From NCBI GenBank assembly GCA_036374175.1, contig DASUUH010000149.1:12919-76918 (forward strand): DNA of 64,000 nucleotides, given 5' to 3'. Source of the DNA: JASLBX01 sp036374175. GTDB lineage: Bacteria > Actinomycetota > Actinomycetes > Jiangellales > Jiangellaceae. The position numbers were made by a program, and so were the translations under genes. The notes under the pieces were generated by a model. That model was given only the letters and a program-made list of their open reading frames with translations. It had not been told where the DNA came from and did no database searches. Within the stretch, counting starts at the first letter, position 1; each line of letters opens with the position of its first letter. This document shows positions 43,279 to 53,252 of this stretch, one piece after another.

Positions 43279-45822
43279 CTAGGCCGTCACGGCTATCTCA
43301 GTTGCCGCCGCATCGTGGACAAAATTCAGCCGCCCGACCCGTCCGGCGGCTGCCAGGTCGTTCGCGGCAATCTGCGTTATCTGCTCGTCCCGTCCCTGAA
43401 CGGTGACGCGCGCGAGTTCAGCCCGCATAGAAAGCTGATGCCCGGATTTGATGGCGCGAATCCCCGAGAGGGCTGCTGCGGTTGTTCGCAGCACATTCGC
43501 CGAGCCGCCGGTTGGCAGCTCGTGCGGAGACGGCCACGCCGCCCGGTGGATGGATCCGTCGCGGAACCAGGACCAGACCTCCTCGGTCACGAAGGGCATG
43601 ATCGGCGCCAGCAGCCGGAGCTGGACATCGAGGCCGAGCCGCAGCGCCGTCGCGGCCGACACTGCTGCGGGCTCTCCGCGTTCCCCGTAGGCGCGGTCCT
43701 TGACCAGCTCGACGTAGTCATCGCAGAACGTCCAGAAGAACCGTTCGGTCGCCTCGAGCGCGCTCGTGTAGTCGGATCGCTCGAAAGCCTCGGTCGCGGT
43801 CTGCACGACATCAGCCAACGCTGCCAGCATCGCCAGATCGAGTGGCTCGGTCACGGGGTGGGTTGTCCGGCCCGTCGCCCGCTCCGTCGCAGGCAGTGGA
43901 CTCGTCCGGCCGGACAGCGGGGCGACGAAGCGGCCGACGTTGAGAATCTTCGTTGCCAGCCGCCGGCCGACCTTCATCTGCGCCTCGTCGAACGGAGTGT
44001 CCATACCGGGACGAGCGCCGGCCGCCCGCCAACGCACCGCGTCCGCGCCGTACTTGTCCAGCACGCCGATCGCCGTCGTGGCGTTGCCAGCCGACTTGCT
44101 CATCTTCTTGCGGTCCGGGTCCACGACGAATCCCGAAATGGCCGCGCGCCGCCACGGCAGCGACCGGTGTTCCAGATGAGACCGCAGCACGCACGTGAAC
44201 AGCCAGGTCCGAATGATCTCGTGGGCCTGGGCATGCAGGTCCATCGGGAAGGTCCGGGCGAACAGGTCAGGGTCGCGCCCCCAACCGCAGACGATCAGGG
44301 GCGTCAACGACGACGTCGCCCAGGCGTCCATGACGTCCGGATCGGCAGCGAAGCCACCCGGGCGGCCCCGCAGTGACTCGTCGAAGCCGACCGGCGGTTC
44401 CGACGCCGGGTCCACCGGCAGGTCGTCCTCCGCGGGAACGATCACCTCGTCGTACTTGATCGCGCCGTCGTCGCCGATGCGGTACCAGACGGGAATCGGC
44501 ACGCCGAGGAATCGCTGCCGGCTGATCAGCCAGTCACCGGTCAGACCGGCCACCCAGTGCTCGTACCGGTGCCGCATGAACTCCGGCACCCAGTCCAGCT
44601 CACGCCCGCGGCGAAGCAGCGCATCCCGCAGACCGTCGTCCCTTCCCCCGTTGCGGATGTACCACTGCCGGCTGGTGACGATCTCCAGCGGGTTGTCGCC
44701 CTTCTCGTAGAACTTGACCTGATGGACGATCTTTTGCGGCTCGCCGACCAAGTCCCCCGACTCGGCCAGCAACTCCACGAGGCGGCGCCGCGCCGATGCC
44801 GCAGTGCGCCCGGCGAGCTGCTGGTACGGTTCGGCGTTCAACCCGTCCGGCGGGGCGGGCAGGAACCGGCCATCACGCCCCATGACCGCCCGGATGGGCA
44901 GGTCGAGCTCGCGCCACCAGGTGATGTCCGTGACATCCCCGAACGTGCACACCATGGCGACCCCGGTGCCTTTGCTCGGATCGGCCAACCGGTGGGTCAG
45001 CACGGGCACCTCGGCACCGAACAGCGGAGTCCGCACGGACGTCCCGGCCATGCCGGCGTACCGCTCGTCGTCGGGGTGCACGACCAGCGCGACACATGCG
45101 GGCAGCAATTCCGGGCGAGTGGTGTCGACCAGGACCGCACCGTCGGAAGCAGTGAACGCGAGGCGGTAGTAAGCGCCGGGACGCTCGCGGTCCTCGATTT
45201 CAGCCTGCGCCACCGCGGTCCGAAAGCCGGTATCCCATAACGTCGGCGCCTCGGACTGGTAGGCCTCGCCGCGGGCCAGATTGCGCAGGAAGGCCCGTTG
45301 CGACACAGCACGCGCCGTGGCACCGATCGTGGTGTACGTGAGCGACCAGTCGACCGAGAGGCCGACTCGGCGCCACAGTTCCTCGTAAGCCTGCTCGTCC
45401 TGCGCGGTCAGGCGCTCGCAGAGTTCGACGAAGTTGCGGCGCGAGACGGCGATCGGGTCGGCGGCCGGCCGATCCGGCAGAACCAGATCGGGATCGTAGG
45501 GCAACGACAGGTCGCACCGGACGCCGTAGTAGTTCTGAACCCGGCGCTCGGTCGGCAACCCGTTGTCGTCCCAACCCATCGGGTAGAACACCTCGCGGCC
45601 GCGCATCCGCTGGTAGCGGGCGATCGCGTCGGTGTGGGTGTACGAGAACACGTGCCCGACGTGGAGGTTGCCGGACGCCGTCGGCGGTGGTGTGTTGATC
45701 GAGAAGACTCGATCGCGGGGTGCGGAGCGGTCGAACCGGTAGGTCCCCTGCTCAGCCCAGCGGGCGGCCCACTTCTCATCGAGCCCATCGAGGGCAGGCC
45801 GCTGTGGAATGTCTCGTGGCAT
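43279..45822 (-). CDS. Second valyl-tRNA synthetase, archaeal-like type
   Basis: 847 aa. TPPPTASGNLHVGHVFSYTHTDAIARYQ (HIGH as HVGH), the DNGLPTERRVQNYYGVRC segment, PDVMDAWATSSLTPLIV, HEIIRTWLF and DRKKMSKSAGNA identify an archaeal/eukaryotic-style ValRS. It differs from the bacterial enzyme at 4369-7044 and lacks its C-terminal coiled coil. Start ATG at 45822 is preceded by a leader with a Val-rich peptide and hairpins. Having two ValRS suggests one is a resistance or stress-specific copy, or transferred. Confidence 0.93.
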   Translation of the reverse strand: MPRDIPQRPALDGLDEKWAARWAEQGTYRFDRSAPRDRVFSINTPPPTASGNLHVGHVFSYTHTDAIARYQRMRGREVFYPMGWDDNGLPTERRVQNYYGVRCDLSLPYDPDLVLPDRPAADPIAVSRRNFVELCERLTAQDEQAYEELWRRVGLSVDWSLTYTTIGATARAVSQRAFLRNLARGEAYQSEAPTLWDTGFRTAVAQAEIEDRERPGAYYRLAFTASDGAVLVDTTRPELLPACVALVVHPDDERYAGMAGTSVRTPLFGAEVPVLTHRLADPSKGTGVAMVCTFGDVTDITWWRELDLPIRAVMGRDGRFLPAPPDGLNAEPYQQLAGRTAASARRRLVELLAESGDLVGEPQKIVHQVKFYEKGDNPLEIVTSRQWYIRNGGRDDGLRDALLRRGRELDWVPEFMRHRYEHWVAGLTGDWLISRQRFLGVPIPVWYRIGDDGAIKYDEVIVPAEDDLPVDPASEPPVGFDESLRGRPGGFAADPDVMDAWATSSLTPLIVCGWGRDPDLFARTFPMDLHAQAHEIIRTWLFTCVLRSHLEHRSLPWRRAAISGFVVDPDRKKMSKSAGNATTAIGVLDKYGADAVRWRAAGARPGMDTPFDEAQMKVGRRLATKILNVGRFVAPLSGRTSPLPATERATGRTTHPVTEPLDLAMLAALADVVQTATEAFERSDYTSALEATERFFWTFCDDYVELVKDRAYGERGEPAAVSAATALRLGLDVQLRLLAPIMPFVTEEVWSWFRDGSIHRAAWPSPHELPTGGSANVLRTTAAALSGIRAIKSGHQLSMRAELARVTVQGRDEQITQIAANDLAAAGRVGRLNFVHDAAATEIAVTA

Positions 45823-45861
45823 GGTGGCTCACCTAGGTGTAGGAGCGCCCGGCAGATGTGA

Positions 45862-45984
45862 CCGCCGGGGCGCCGGCGGAATCGTGGTGCGAGTGCGCGC
45901 CTATGCGCGCACGGCTACTCGCGCCCGAACCGAGCCGGTGCGGGCACGCACGAGATGCCGGCTGACTGCCACGCCGAACAGCAT
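45862..45984 (-). promoter_or_regulatory. Candidate Val-codon leader and hairpins before the second valS
   Basis: On the minus strand a short frame starts with GTG at 45972 (or ATG at 45984) and ends with TAG at 45901-45903. It is 23 to 27 codons with 5 to 6 Val codons of all four kinds, ending VAVRA. Hairpin GTGCGCGC/GCGCGCAC (45893-45912) holds the stop codon in its loop, and a second hairpin CCGCCGG/CCGGCGG lies at 45862-45879. The stop is 78 bases before the valS2 ATG. This fits ribosome-mediated attenuation on Val-tRNA, but Arg codons are as common, so it may be chance. Confidence 0.4.
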
Positions 45985-46024
45985 ACGCGATCGCCGAGTT
46001 CCGACCGGAGCCTGCCGGCCGGTG

Positions 46025-47242
46025 CTACTTCTCGAACTCAAGCCGCTCCGGGTCACCCGCGGCCGGTTCTGGGCCGACACCGGCCGGCGCCGAACTTCCC
46101 GGCAGGGTGAATCCGAACGGCGAGGCGTCCGCAGGATCGACACACCGGCTGAACCCACTTTCGGTGTAGACGATGGCCGGCCGAGGGAAGACGTTGCCTT
46201 GGGCGCCGCCGGCGTACCAACCTCCCTGATCAAGACACTCCGCCCAGTCCCACACCTCCACGTTGTCCACCGGTCGGCCGTCCTGGTCGTAGATCCGCAC
46301 GCCTTCGAGCAGCCGGCCATCCTCGTCGTACAGGAACAGGTTGAGGATGGCAGAGCCGTCGTTGTGATGAAGGCCGTAGTAGTCGGGTTCGTAGTACGGC
46401 TCGTCGTACCAGACCGACAGGTAGCTATCGCTGGAGCCGGCCAGCACTAGAACCGCCGGCGTGAGCACCGTGAGCACGGCGTTGCCGGCGACCTGAACCA
46501 GCCGCCGCCATCCGAACAGGGTGCCCCGCACCGCCTGCCGGCCGAGCCACACCGATCCGATGGCCGCGGCGGCGAGCACAACCATGGCAATCGGTGTGCG
46601 TGGAACCGGAAAGGCAAGCCGGGCACCCAAGGCGACCAGCAGCACCTGGGTGGCGACCCACGCCCGGAGCAACCACCACGCCGGACGCAGGGACACCACA
46701 AAATCGACGGTCGCCGCGCCCCACGGCTTCGCTGTCAGCGCCGCAATCCAGCTCTCCACCCGTCGCACGTCGGGCAGCTCGCGGAGTACCGATGCGGCGT
46801 CGCCCGAACGGCGCCGGACCAGTACCCATTCGCCGAGCGCCCCCAACACAACGGCGCAGCCGAGCAGGTACGCGGGCGTCAACGGCGGCCCGTCCGCGAA
46901 CATGAGCACGAGCCCTAGTGCGGCCACCGCCGCCCCTGCCCGGGAGAGCCAGGTAACGAGGAACCTCATCAGCCCGAGCGGCGCGGCCATCCGGCTGCGA
47001 CGTACGCCACCCTCCGGGAATCCGGCGGCCGCTCTTAGCTCGGCGGCATACTGCTCCGGCGTGCCCAATCGGTCTTCAAGCGCGGCTTCAGACGCGTCGC
47101 CGCCGAGTTCGGCCATCACCTGCTCGAGATGTTCCGCGACGTCTTCAACCACCTCGGCCACCTCGTCGTCCGGCAGGTCGGCGAGCGCATCTCGTACCGC
47201 ATCGACATAACTGGCGGCGGCGGTTGTCTGGATCGTGTTCAC
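46025..47242 (-). CDS. HAAS signalling domain membrane protein
   Basis: 405 aa. The N-terminus (SYVDAVRDALADLPDDEVAEVVEDVAEHLEQVMAEL) is a HAAS domain. About six membrane helices follow (residues 90-270), then a C-terminal extracellular or cytosolic soluble part of about 130 residues, Tyr/Asp rich (YDEPYYEPDYYGLHHNDG). HAAS proteins are usually paired with a PadR regulator; here the PadR gene overlaps as ATGA/GTGA-type at 47239-47242. Function unknown. Confidence 0.82.
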   Translation of the reverse strand: MNTIQTTAAASYVDAVRDALADLPDDEVAEVVEDVAEHLEQVMAELGGDASEAALEDRLGTPEQYAAELRAAAGFPEGGVRRSRMAAPLGLMRFLVTWLSRAGAAVAALGLVLMFADGPPLTPAYLLGCAVVLGALGEWVLVRRRSGDAASVLRELPDVRRVESWIAALTAKPWGAATVDFVVSLRPAWWLLRAWVATQVLLVALGARLAFPVPRTPIAMVVLAAAAIGSVWLGRQAVRGTLFGWRRLVQVAGNAVLTVLTPAVLVLAGSSDSYLSVWYDEPYYEPDYYGLHHNDGSAILNLFLYDEDGRLLEGVRIYDQDGRPVDNVEVWDWAECLDQGGWYAGGAQGNVFPRPAIVYTESGFSRCVDPADASPFGFTLPGSSAPAGVGPEPAAGDPERLEFEK

Positions 47243-47574
47243 GCGACCTCCTTCGCACCGGTCTCGAGTAGGGCGGTCATGGCATCGGCGAACTCCCGCC
47301 AGGTCTTCGTCGACTCCGCGAGCAGGTCACGCCCGGCAGCGTTCAGCCCGTAGTACTTGCGGTGCGGCCCTTCGTCCGACGGCACGACGTACGTGGTCAG
47401 CCCGCCGGCGCGGTAGAGGCGGCGAAGCGTCCCGTACACCGATGCGTCCCCCACGTCGGTCAGCCCGGCGGCACGAAGCCGGCGGACGACGTCATAGCCA
47501 TAACCGTCCGAGTCGCGGAGGACGGCGAGCACGGCGAGATCCAGGACTCCTTTGAGGAGCTGGCTGGTGTCCAT
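47239..47574 (-). CDS. Short PadR-family regulator
   Basis: 111 aa, one PadR winged helix: LLKGVLDLAVLAVLRDSDGYGYDVVRRL, DASVYGTLRRLYRAGGLTTYVV and RKYYGLNAAGRDLLAE. It is the usual partner of the HAAS protein, overlapping its start by 4 bases. It probably represses this operon. Divergent from the uridine-kinase gene. Confidence 0.92.
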   Translation of the reverse strand: MDTSQLLKGVLDLAVLAVLRDSDGYGYDVVRRLRAAGLTDVGDASVYGTLRRLYRAGGLTTYVVPSDEGPHRKYYGLNAAGRDLLAESTKTWREFADAMTALLETGAKEVA

Positions 47575-47653
47575 GCAAGTCCCTTCGTCAGCAGTGCTGT
47601 GCTGAGGACACTATTGCGCTATCCGGAGTACTACACAAGAGCCAGATGTAGGC

Positions 47654-48295
47654 GTGTCGGCGCACGCGGCCGGTTTGACAGACTTGCGGTCCGTGCCCAG
47701 AGTCGTCCTTCTCGCCGGTCCGTCCGGCAGCGGAAAATCCCACCTGGCCCGATCCAGCGGGTTGCCCGTGATCACCCTGGACGACTTCTACCGCGACGGC
47801 AGCGACCCGGCCCTGCCCCGCCACCCTGAACTGGGCATCGTCGACTGGGACCATCCGGATGCGTGGGACGCCGCTCGCGCGGTCGATACGCTGGCCGCCA
47901 TCTGCGCCACTGGCACGGCGGACATTCCGGTGTACGACATTGCGCACGATCGGGCTGTGCGCACCCAACGGTTCTCCGTCGGCACGGCTCCGGTTTTCGT
48001 TGCTGAGGGCCTGTTCGCTGCCGATATCGTCCCGGCCTGCCGCGAGCGCGGCATCTTGGCCGATGCGATCGTGGTGCGGCGCAGGCCGTGGAAGAACTTC
48101 GTCCGCCGCCTGGTCCGAGATCTGGCCGAACGGCGCAAGCCGCCACTGACCCTGGTGCGCCGCGGGCTGACCCTGTGGCGGGCGGAGCGATCGCTGCTGC
48201 GTCGGCAGATCGAACTCGGCTGCCGCCCGATGAACGCAGCGGAGTTCAGGCGAGCGCTGGCGGCACTGGCCGTGGAGCCGCAGCAGCCGGCCTGA
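47654..48295 (+). CDS. Uridine kinase-like P-loop kinase
   Basis: 213 aa (a GTG at 47693 is an alternative start, 200 aa). The P-loop is LAGPSGSGKSHLARS, with TLDDFYRDGSDP as the substrate-binding Asp segment and IVDWDHPDAWD typical of actinobacterial uridine kinases. It phosphorylates uridine or cytidine in pyrimidine salvage. The lid segment VVRRRPWKNFVRRLVRDLAERRK is present. Adenosine deaminase and, further off, thymidine phosphorylase also serve salvage. Confidence 0.85.
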   Translation: MSAHAAGLTDLRSVPRVVLLAGPSGSGKSHLARSSGLPVITLDDFYRDGSDPALPRHPELGIVDWDHPDAWDAARAVDTLAAICATGTADIPVYDIAHDRAVRTQRFSVGTAPVFVAEGLFAADIVPACRERGILADAIVVRRRPWKNFVRRLVRDLAERRKPPLTLVRRGLTLWRAERSLLRRQIELGCRPMNAAEFRRALAALAVEPQQPA

Positions 48296-48362
48296 CCGCC
48301 GTGAGATCGCCTACGTCGCGCGTGGCCGCCGAGCCCGCGAACCTAGGACCGAGCCGGGCCAT

Positions 48363-49475
48363 TCACTTCAAGCCGCGGATCCGGGCGAACGCCCGCTGCG
48401 CTCCGAGGTTGGCGTACCCCGGCTTGATCACGTCGTTGATCAAGGCCAGCCGCTCGTCGAACGGCACGAACGCACTCTTCATCGCGTTGACGGTGAACCA
48501 GCGGAAGTCGTCCACGTCGTAACCGAAGGCCTCGGCGAGCAATTCGAACTCCCGCGAGGCAGACGTCGCGCTCATAAGCCGGTTGTCGGTATTGACCGTG
48601 ACGCGGAAGCGAAGGCGGGTCAACAGCCCGATGGGATGCTGGCCGATCGACTCGGCGGCCCCGGTCTGGATGTTCGACGACGGGCACATCTCCAGCGGCA
48701 CTCGCCGGTCCCGCACGTACGCGGCGAGGCGGCCGAGCGACACCTGGCCGTCCGGTTCGACCGTGATGTCGTCGATGATCCGTACCGCGTGGCCGAGCCG
48801 GTCGCAGCCGCACCACTGCAGCGCCTCCCAGATCGACGGCAACCCGAAGGCCTCGCCGGCGTGAATGGTGAAGTGGGCATTCTCGCGGCGCAGGTACTCG
48901 AAGGCGTCCAGGTGCCGGGTTGGCGGAAACCCGGCCTCCGCTCCGGCGATGTCGAAGCCCACCACGCCAGCGTCGCGGTAGCGCACGACGAGCTCGGCGA
49001 TCTCATGCGAGCGGGCCGCGGTACGCATGGCGGTCAGCAGAGTGGCAATCCGGATGGGATGCCCGGCCGCCGCGGCTCTGGACGCACCGAGCCGGAAGCC
49101 TTCCTCCACCGCTTCGACGACCTGCTCAAGGCTGAGCCCGCCGGTGAGGTGCTGCTCGGGGGCGTAGCGCACTTCGGCGTACACGACTCCGTCCGCCGCC
49201 AGGTCCTCGGCGCATTCAGCGGCCACCCGGACAAGACTCTCGCGGTTCTGCATCACCGCCACGGTGTGGTCGAACGTCTGCAGATAACGCTCCAGCGATC
49301 CGGAGTTCGCGGAATCGACGAACCACTTGTTCAGCTCGTCCGGGTCTGTGGCCGGCAGCTCGTGCCCGATGTCGGCCGCCAGTTCGATGATCGTGGCCGG
49401 GCGCAACCCGCCGTCCAGATGGTCGTGCAGCAATACTTTGGGAGCAGAAACGATCTCCTCGTGAGTCGGCGCCAT
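48363..49475 (-). CDS. add: Adenosine deaminase
   Basis: 370 aa. Zinc and catalytic segments are LLHDHLDGGLRPAT, FTIHAGEAFGLPSI (catalytic Glu), LGHAVRI and TVNTDNRLMS. It deaminates adenosine/deoxyadenosine to inosine/deoxyinosine. Start ATG at 49475. Convergent with the uridine kinase. Confidence 0.95.
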   Translation of the reverse strand: MAPTHEEIVSAPKVLLHDHLDGGLRPATIIELAADIGHELPATDPDELNKWFVDSANSGSLERYLQTFDHTVAVMQNRESLVRVAAECAEDLAADGVVYAEVRYAPEQHLTGGLSLEQVVEAVEEGFRLGASRAAAAGHPIRIATLLTAMRTAARSHEIAELVVRYRDAGVVGFDIAGAEAGFPPTRHLDAFEYLRRENAHFTIHAGEAFGLPSIWEALQWCGCDRLGHAVRIIDDITVEPDGQVSLGRLAAYVRDRRVPLEMCPSSNIQTGAAESIGQHPIGLLTRLRFRVTVNTDNRLMSATSASREFELLAEAFGYDVDDFRWFTVNAMKSAFVPFDERLALINDVIKPGYANLGAQRAFARIRGLK

Positions 49476-49513
49476 GTGATCGACGGTACCGCTTCGCTCT
49501 AAGGTGAGCGCTC

Positions 49514-49945
49514 ATGACATCAGTGCTCCCTAATCCAGCGTCGTCGTTCGGCCGCCGGGTCCGCGCCCGGTTCCGTGAGGAGGAGGTCATCTGGCTGACA
49601 ACTGTCGGCCAGGACGGTACGCCACAGCCCAATCCGGTGTGGTTCATCTGGCCGCACGACGACGAGATCCTCACCTACAACACCCCGTCTGCTCACCGGC
49701 TGGCCCACATCGCCGCCCGGCCGGCCGTGTCGCTGCATTTCAACAGCGGCGAGGACGGCAATGACGTGGTGGTGGCCCGCGGCATCGCCGAACGCGTCGA
49801 CCACGACCCGCCCCCGCACCAGTCACCCGCCTATCTGGCCAAATACCGCGACGCGATGATCACGATAAGTGGCAGTCTCGAGGCGTTCTCCGCCGAATAC
49901 TCCGTTCCGGTCCGGGTGCGGATGACCCGTATCCGCGGCTACTAG
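49514..49945 (+). CDS. PPOX-class F420-dependent-type oxidoreductase (TIGR03667)
   Basis: 143 aa split-barrel flavin/F420-binding protein. FREEEVIWLTTVGQDGTPQPNPVWFIW, ILTYNTPSAHRLAHIAARPAVSLHFN and VVARGIAERV match the TIGR03667 subfamily. The cofactor is probably F420 (common in actinobacteria), though FMN cannot be excluded. Substrate unknown. It stands alone between add and pta. Confidence 0.87.
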   Translation: MTSVLPNPASSFGRRVRARFREEEVIWLTTVGQDGTPQPNPVWFIWPHDDEILTYNTPSAHRLAHIAARPAVSLHFNSGEDGNDVVVARGIAERVDHDPPPHQSPAYLAKYRDAMITISGSLEAFSAEYSVPVRVRMTRIRGY

Positions 49946-49994
49946 GAACGCTTAGCCCTGCGCGACTCCCTACCCTGCCGGTAGGCTCGTGATC

Positions 49995-52056
49995 ATGGCG
50001 AGCAGCGTCTACGTCGCCTCCGCCGAGGGCGAGTCCGGCAAGTCGACAGTCGCTCTCGGCGTCCTTGAACTGCTTGTGGGTCGGGTGGGTCGGGTGGGCG
50101 TGTTCCGCCCGATCGTGCGGTCCGGCAGCCAGCCCGACTACGTCCTGGAGATGCTGCTGGACCAGAACGGCGTCGACGTGCCGTACGAAGATGCAGCCGG
50201 CGTCACGTACGAGCAGGTGCATTCGGATCCGGACGCCGCGCTGACCACCATCGTCGAGCGATACCACGCGCTCGCGGACCGCTACGACAGCGTCGTCATC
50301 GTCGGCAGCGACTACACCGACGTCGCCACGCCTACCGAGTTGGCGTACAACGCGCGCATCGCGGTCAACCTCGGTGCGCCGGTGCTGCTCGTCGTGCGTG
50401 GCCAGGACCGGTCCGCCGCCGAGGTACGGGCCGTGGCGGACATGGCCGTCACCGAGCTGGCGGCCAACTACGCCAAGCTGCTGGCGATCGTCGCCAACCG
50501 GGTAGATCCGGCCACGTTGGACGCGGTACGACAGGCGCTGGCCGGCAAGGTTCCGGGTTATGCGATCCCTGCCGAGCCCTTCTTGACCGCGCCGGCCGTC
50601 GCGGATTTGCAGGCAGCGTGCGGCGGCCGACTTGTCAGCGGCGATCCGCATTTGCTCGAACGCGAGGTTATGGGTCTGATCATCGGCGCCATGACGCTGC
50701 CCAACGTGCTCGAGCGGCTGGTCGACGGCGGCGTCGTGGTGACCCCAGGAGATCGAGCGGACGTTGTGCTCGGCGTGCTGATGGCGCACGCGTCCCAGAC
50801 GTTTCCCTCGCTTGCTGGCGTCGTGCTCACCGGCGGCATCGAGCCGGCGCCGGCCATCACCCGGCTGCTCGAGGGTGTCGACACCCGGCTGCCGGTCATC
50901 CTGACCGAACAGGACACCTACGACACGGCGACCCGGCTGGCCGCGGCCCGCGGGCGGGTGTCTCGCGACTCGCCGCGCAAGGTGGAGGTCGCTCGTTCGC
51001 TGTTCGCATCCCATGTCGACGGCGCGGCGCTGTCGAGCCAGCTGGATGTCACCCGCAGCGAGGTCGTCACACCGCTGATGTTCGAGTACGAGTTGCTCGA
51101 CCGGGCCAGAACGGCCGGCCAGCACATCGTCCTTCCCGAAGGGGACGAGGAGCGCATCCTGCGGGCCGCTGACACGCTGCTGCGCCGCTCGGTCGCCAAG
51201 CTCACGCTCCTCGGTGAGCCGACCGCCATCCACGCCAAGGCGCAACAACTCGGGCTCGACATCTCCGCCGCCCAGGTGATCGACCCCTACGACCCCGAGT
51301 TGCGGGAGCGATTCGCGGCCGAATACGCGAGGTTGCGGGCGCACAAAGGCATGACCCCAGACGCGGCGCGAGACGTCGTAGTCGACGTCTCGTACTTCGG
51401 CACCATGATGGTGCTGCTCGGCATGGCCGACGGCATGGTGTCCGGCTCGGCGCACACGACGGCGCACACCATCCGTCCCGCGTTCGAGGTCATCCGGACG
51501 TCCCCGGGTGTGTCGGTGGTGTCCAGCGTCTTTTTCATGTCCCTGCCCGACCGCGTGCTTGTGTACGGGGACTGTGCGGTGGTTCCAGTCCCGACCGCTG
51601 ACCAGTTGGCCGACATCGCCATCTCCTCGGCCGCCACCGCCGCCCAGTTCGGGATCGAGCCGCGAGTGGCGATGTTGTCGTACTCGACCGGAGAGTCCGG
51701 CACGGGTGCGGACGTCGACAAGGTCCGCGAGGCGACGACCCTAGTCCGCGACCGCCGGCCGGACCTGTCGGTCGACGGGCCGATCCAGTACGACGCTGCC
51801 ATCGACGCCTCCGTGGCGCAGACCAAGCTGCCCGGCAGTGAGGTCGCTGGCCGAGCCACGGTGTTCGTGTTCCCTGACCTCAACACCGGCAACAACACCT
51901 ACAAGGCGGTCCAGCGTTCGGCCGGTGCGGTCGCCATCGGCCCGGTCCTGCAAGGGCTCCGCCGGCCGGTCAACGATCTTTCGCGGGGGGCCACCGTGCG
52001 CGACATCGTCAACACCGTGGCGATCACCGCGATCCAGGCCGCCACGGGAAACGACA

Positions 52057-52064
<8 letters not shown>
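49995..52064 (+). CDS. pta: Phosphate acetyltransferase, long form
   Basis: 689 aa from the ATG at 49995 (a GTG at 49989 is possible). The N-terminal P-loop-like domain (ASAEGESGKSTVALGVLE) and DRTGG regulatory domain are followed by the catalytic C-terminal PTA_PTB domain (HIVLPEGDEERILRAADTLL, MADGMVSGSAHTTAHTIRP and MLSYSTGESGTGADV). It interconverts acetyl-CoA and acetyl phosphate. ackA overlaps by 8 bases. Confidence 0.96.
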
Positions 52065-53250
<1,186 letters not shown>

Positions 53251-53252
53251 CT

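Noticed and set aside
45823..46024. T-box riboswitch before the second valS
   Set aside because: The conserved antiterminator core (TGGNACCGCG) is not present on the minus strand.
49860..51467. 535-codon open frame antisense to pta
   Set aside because: It mirrors the codon bias of pta; composition is Gly/Arg/Val rich without any family motif.
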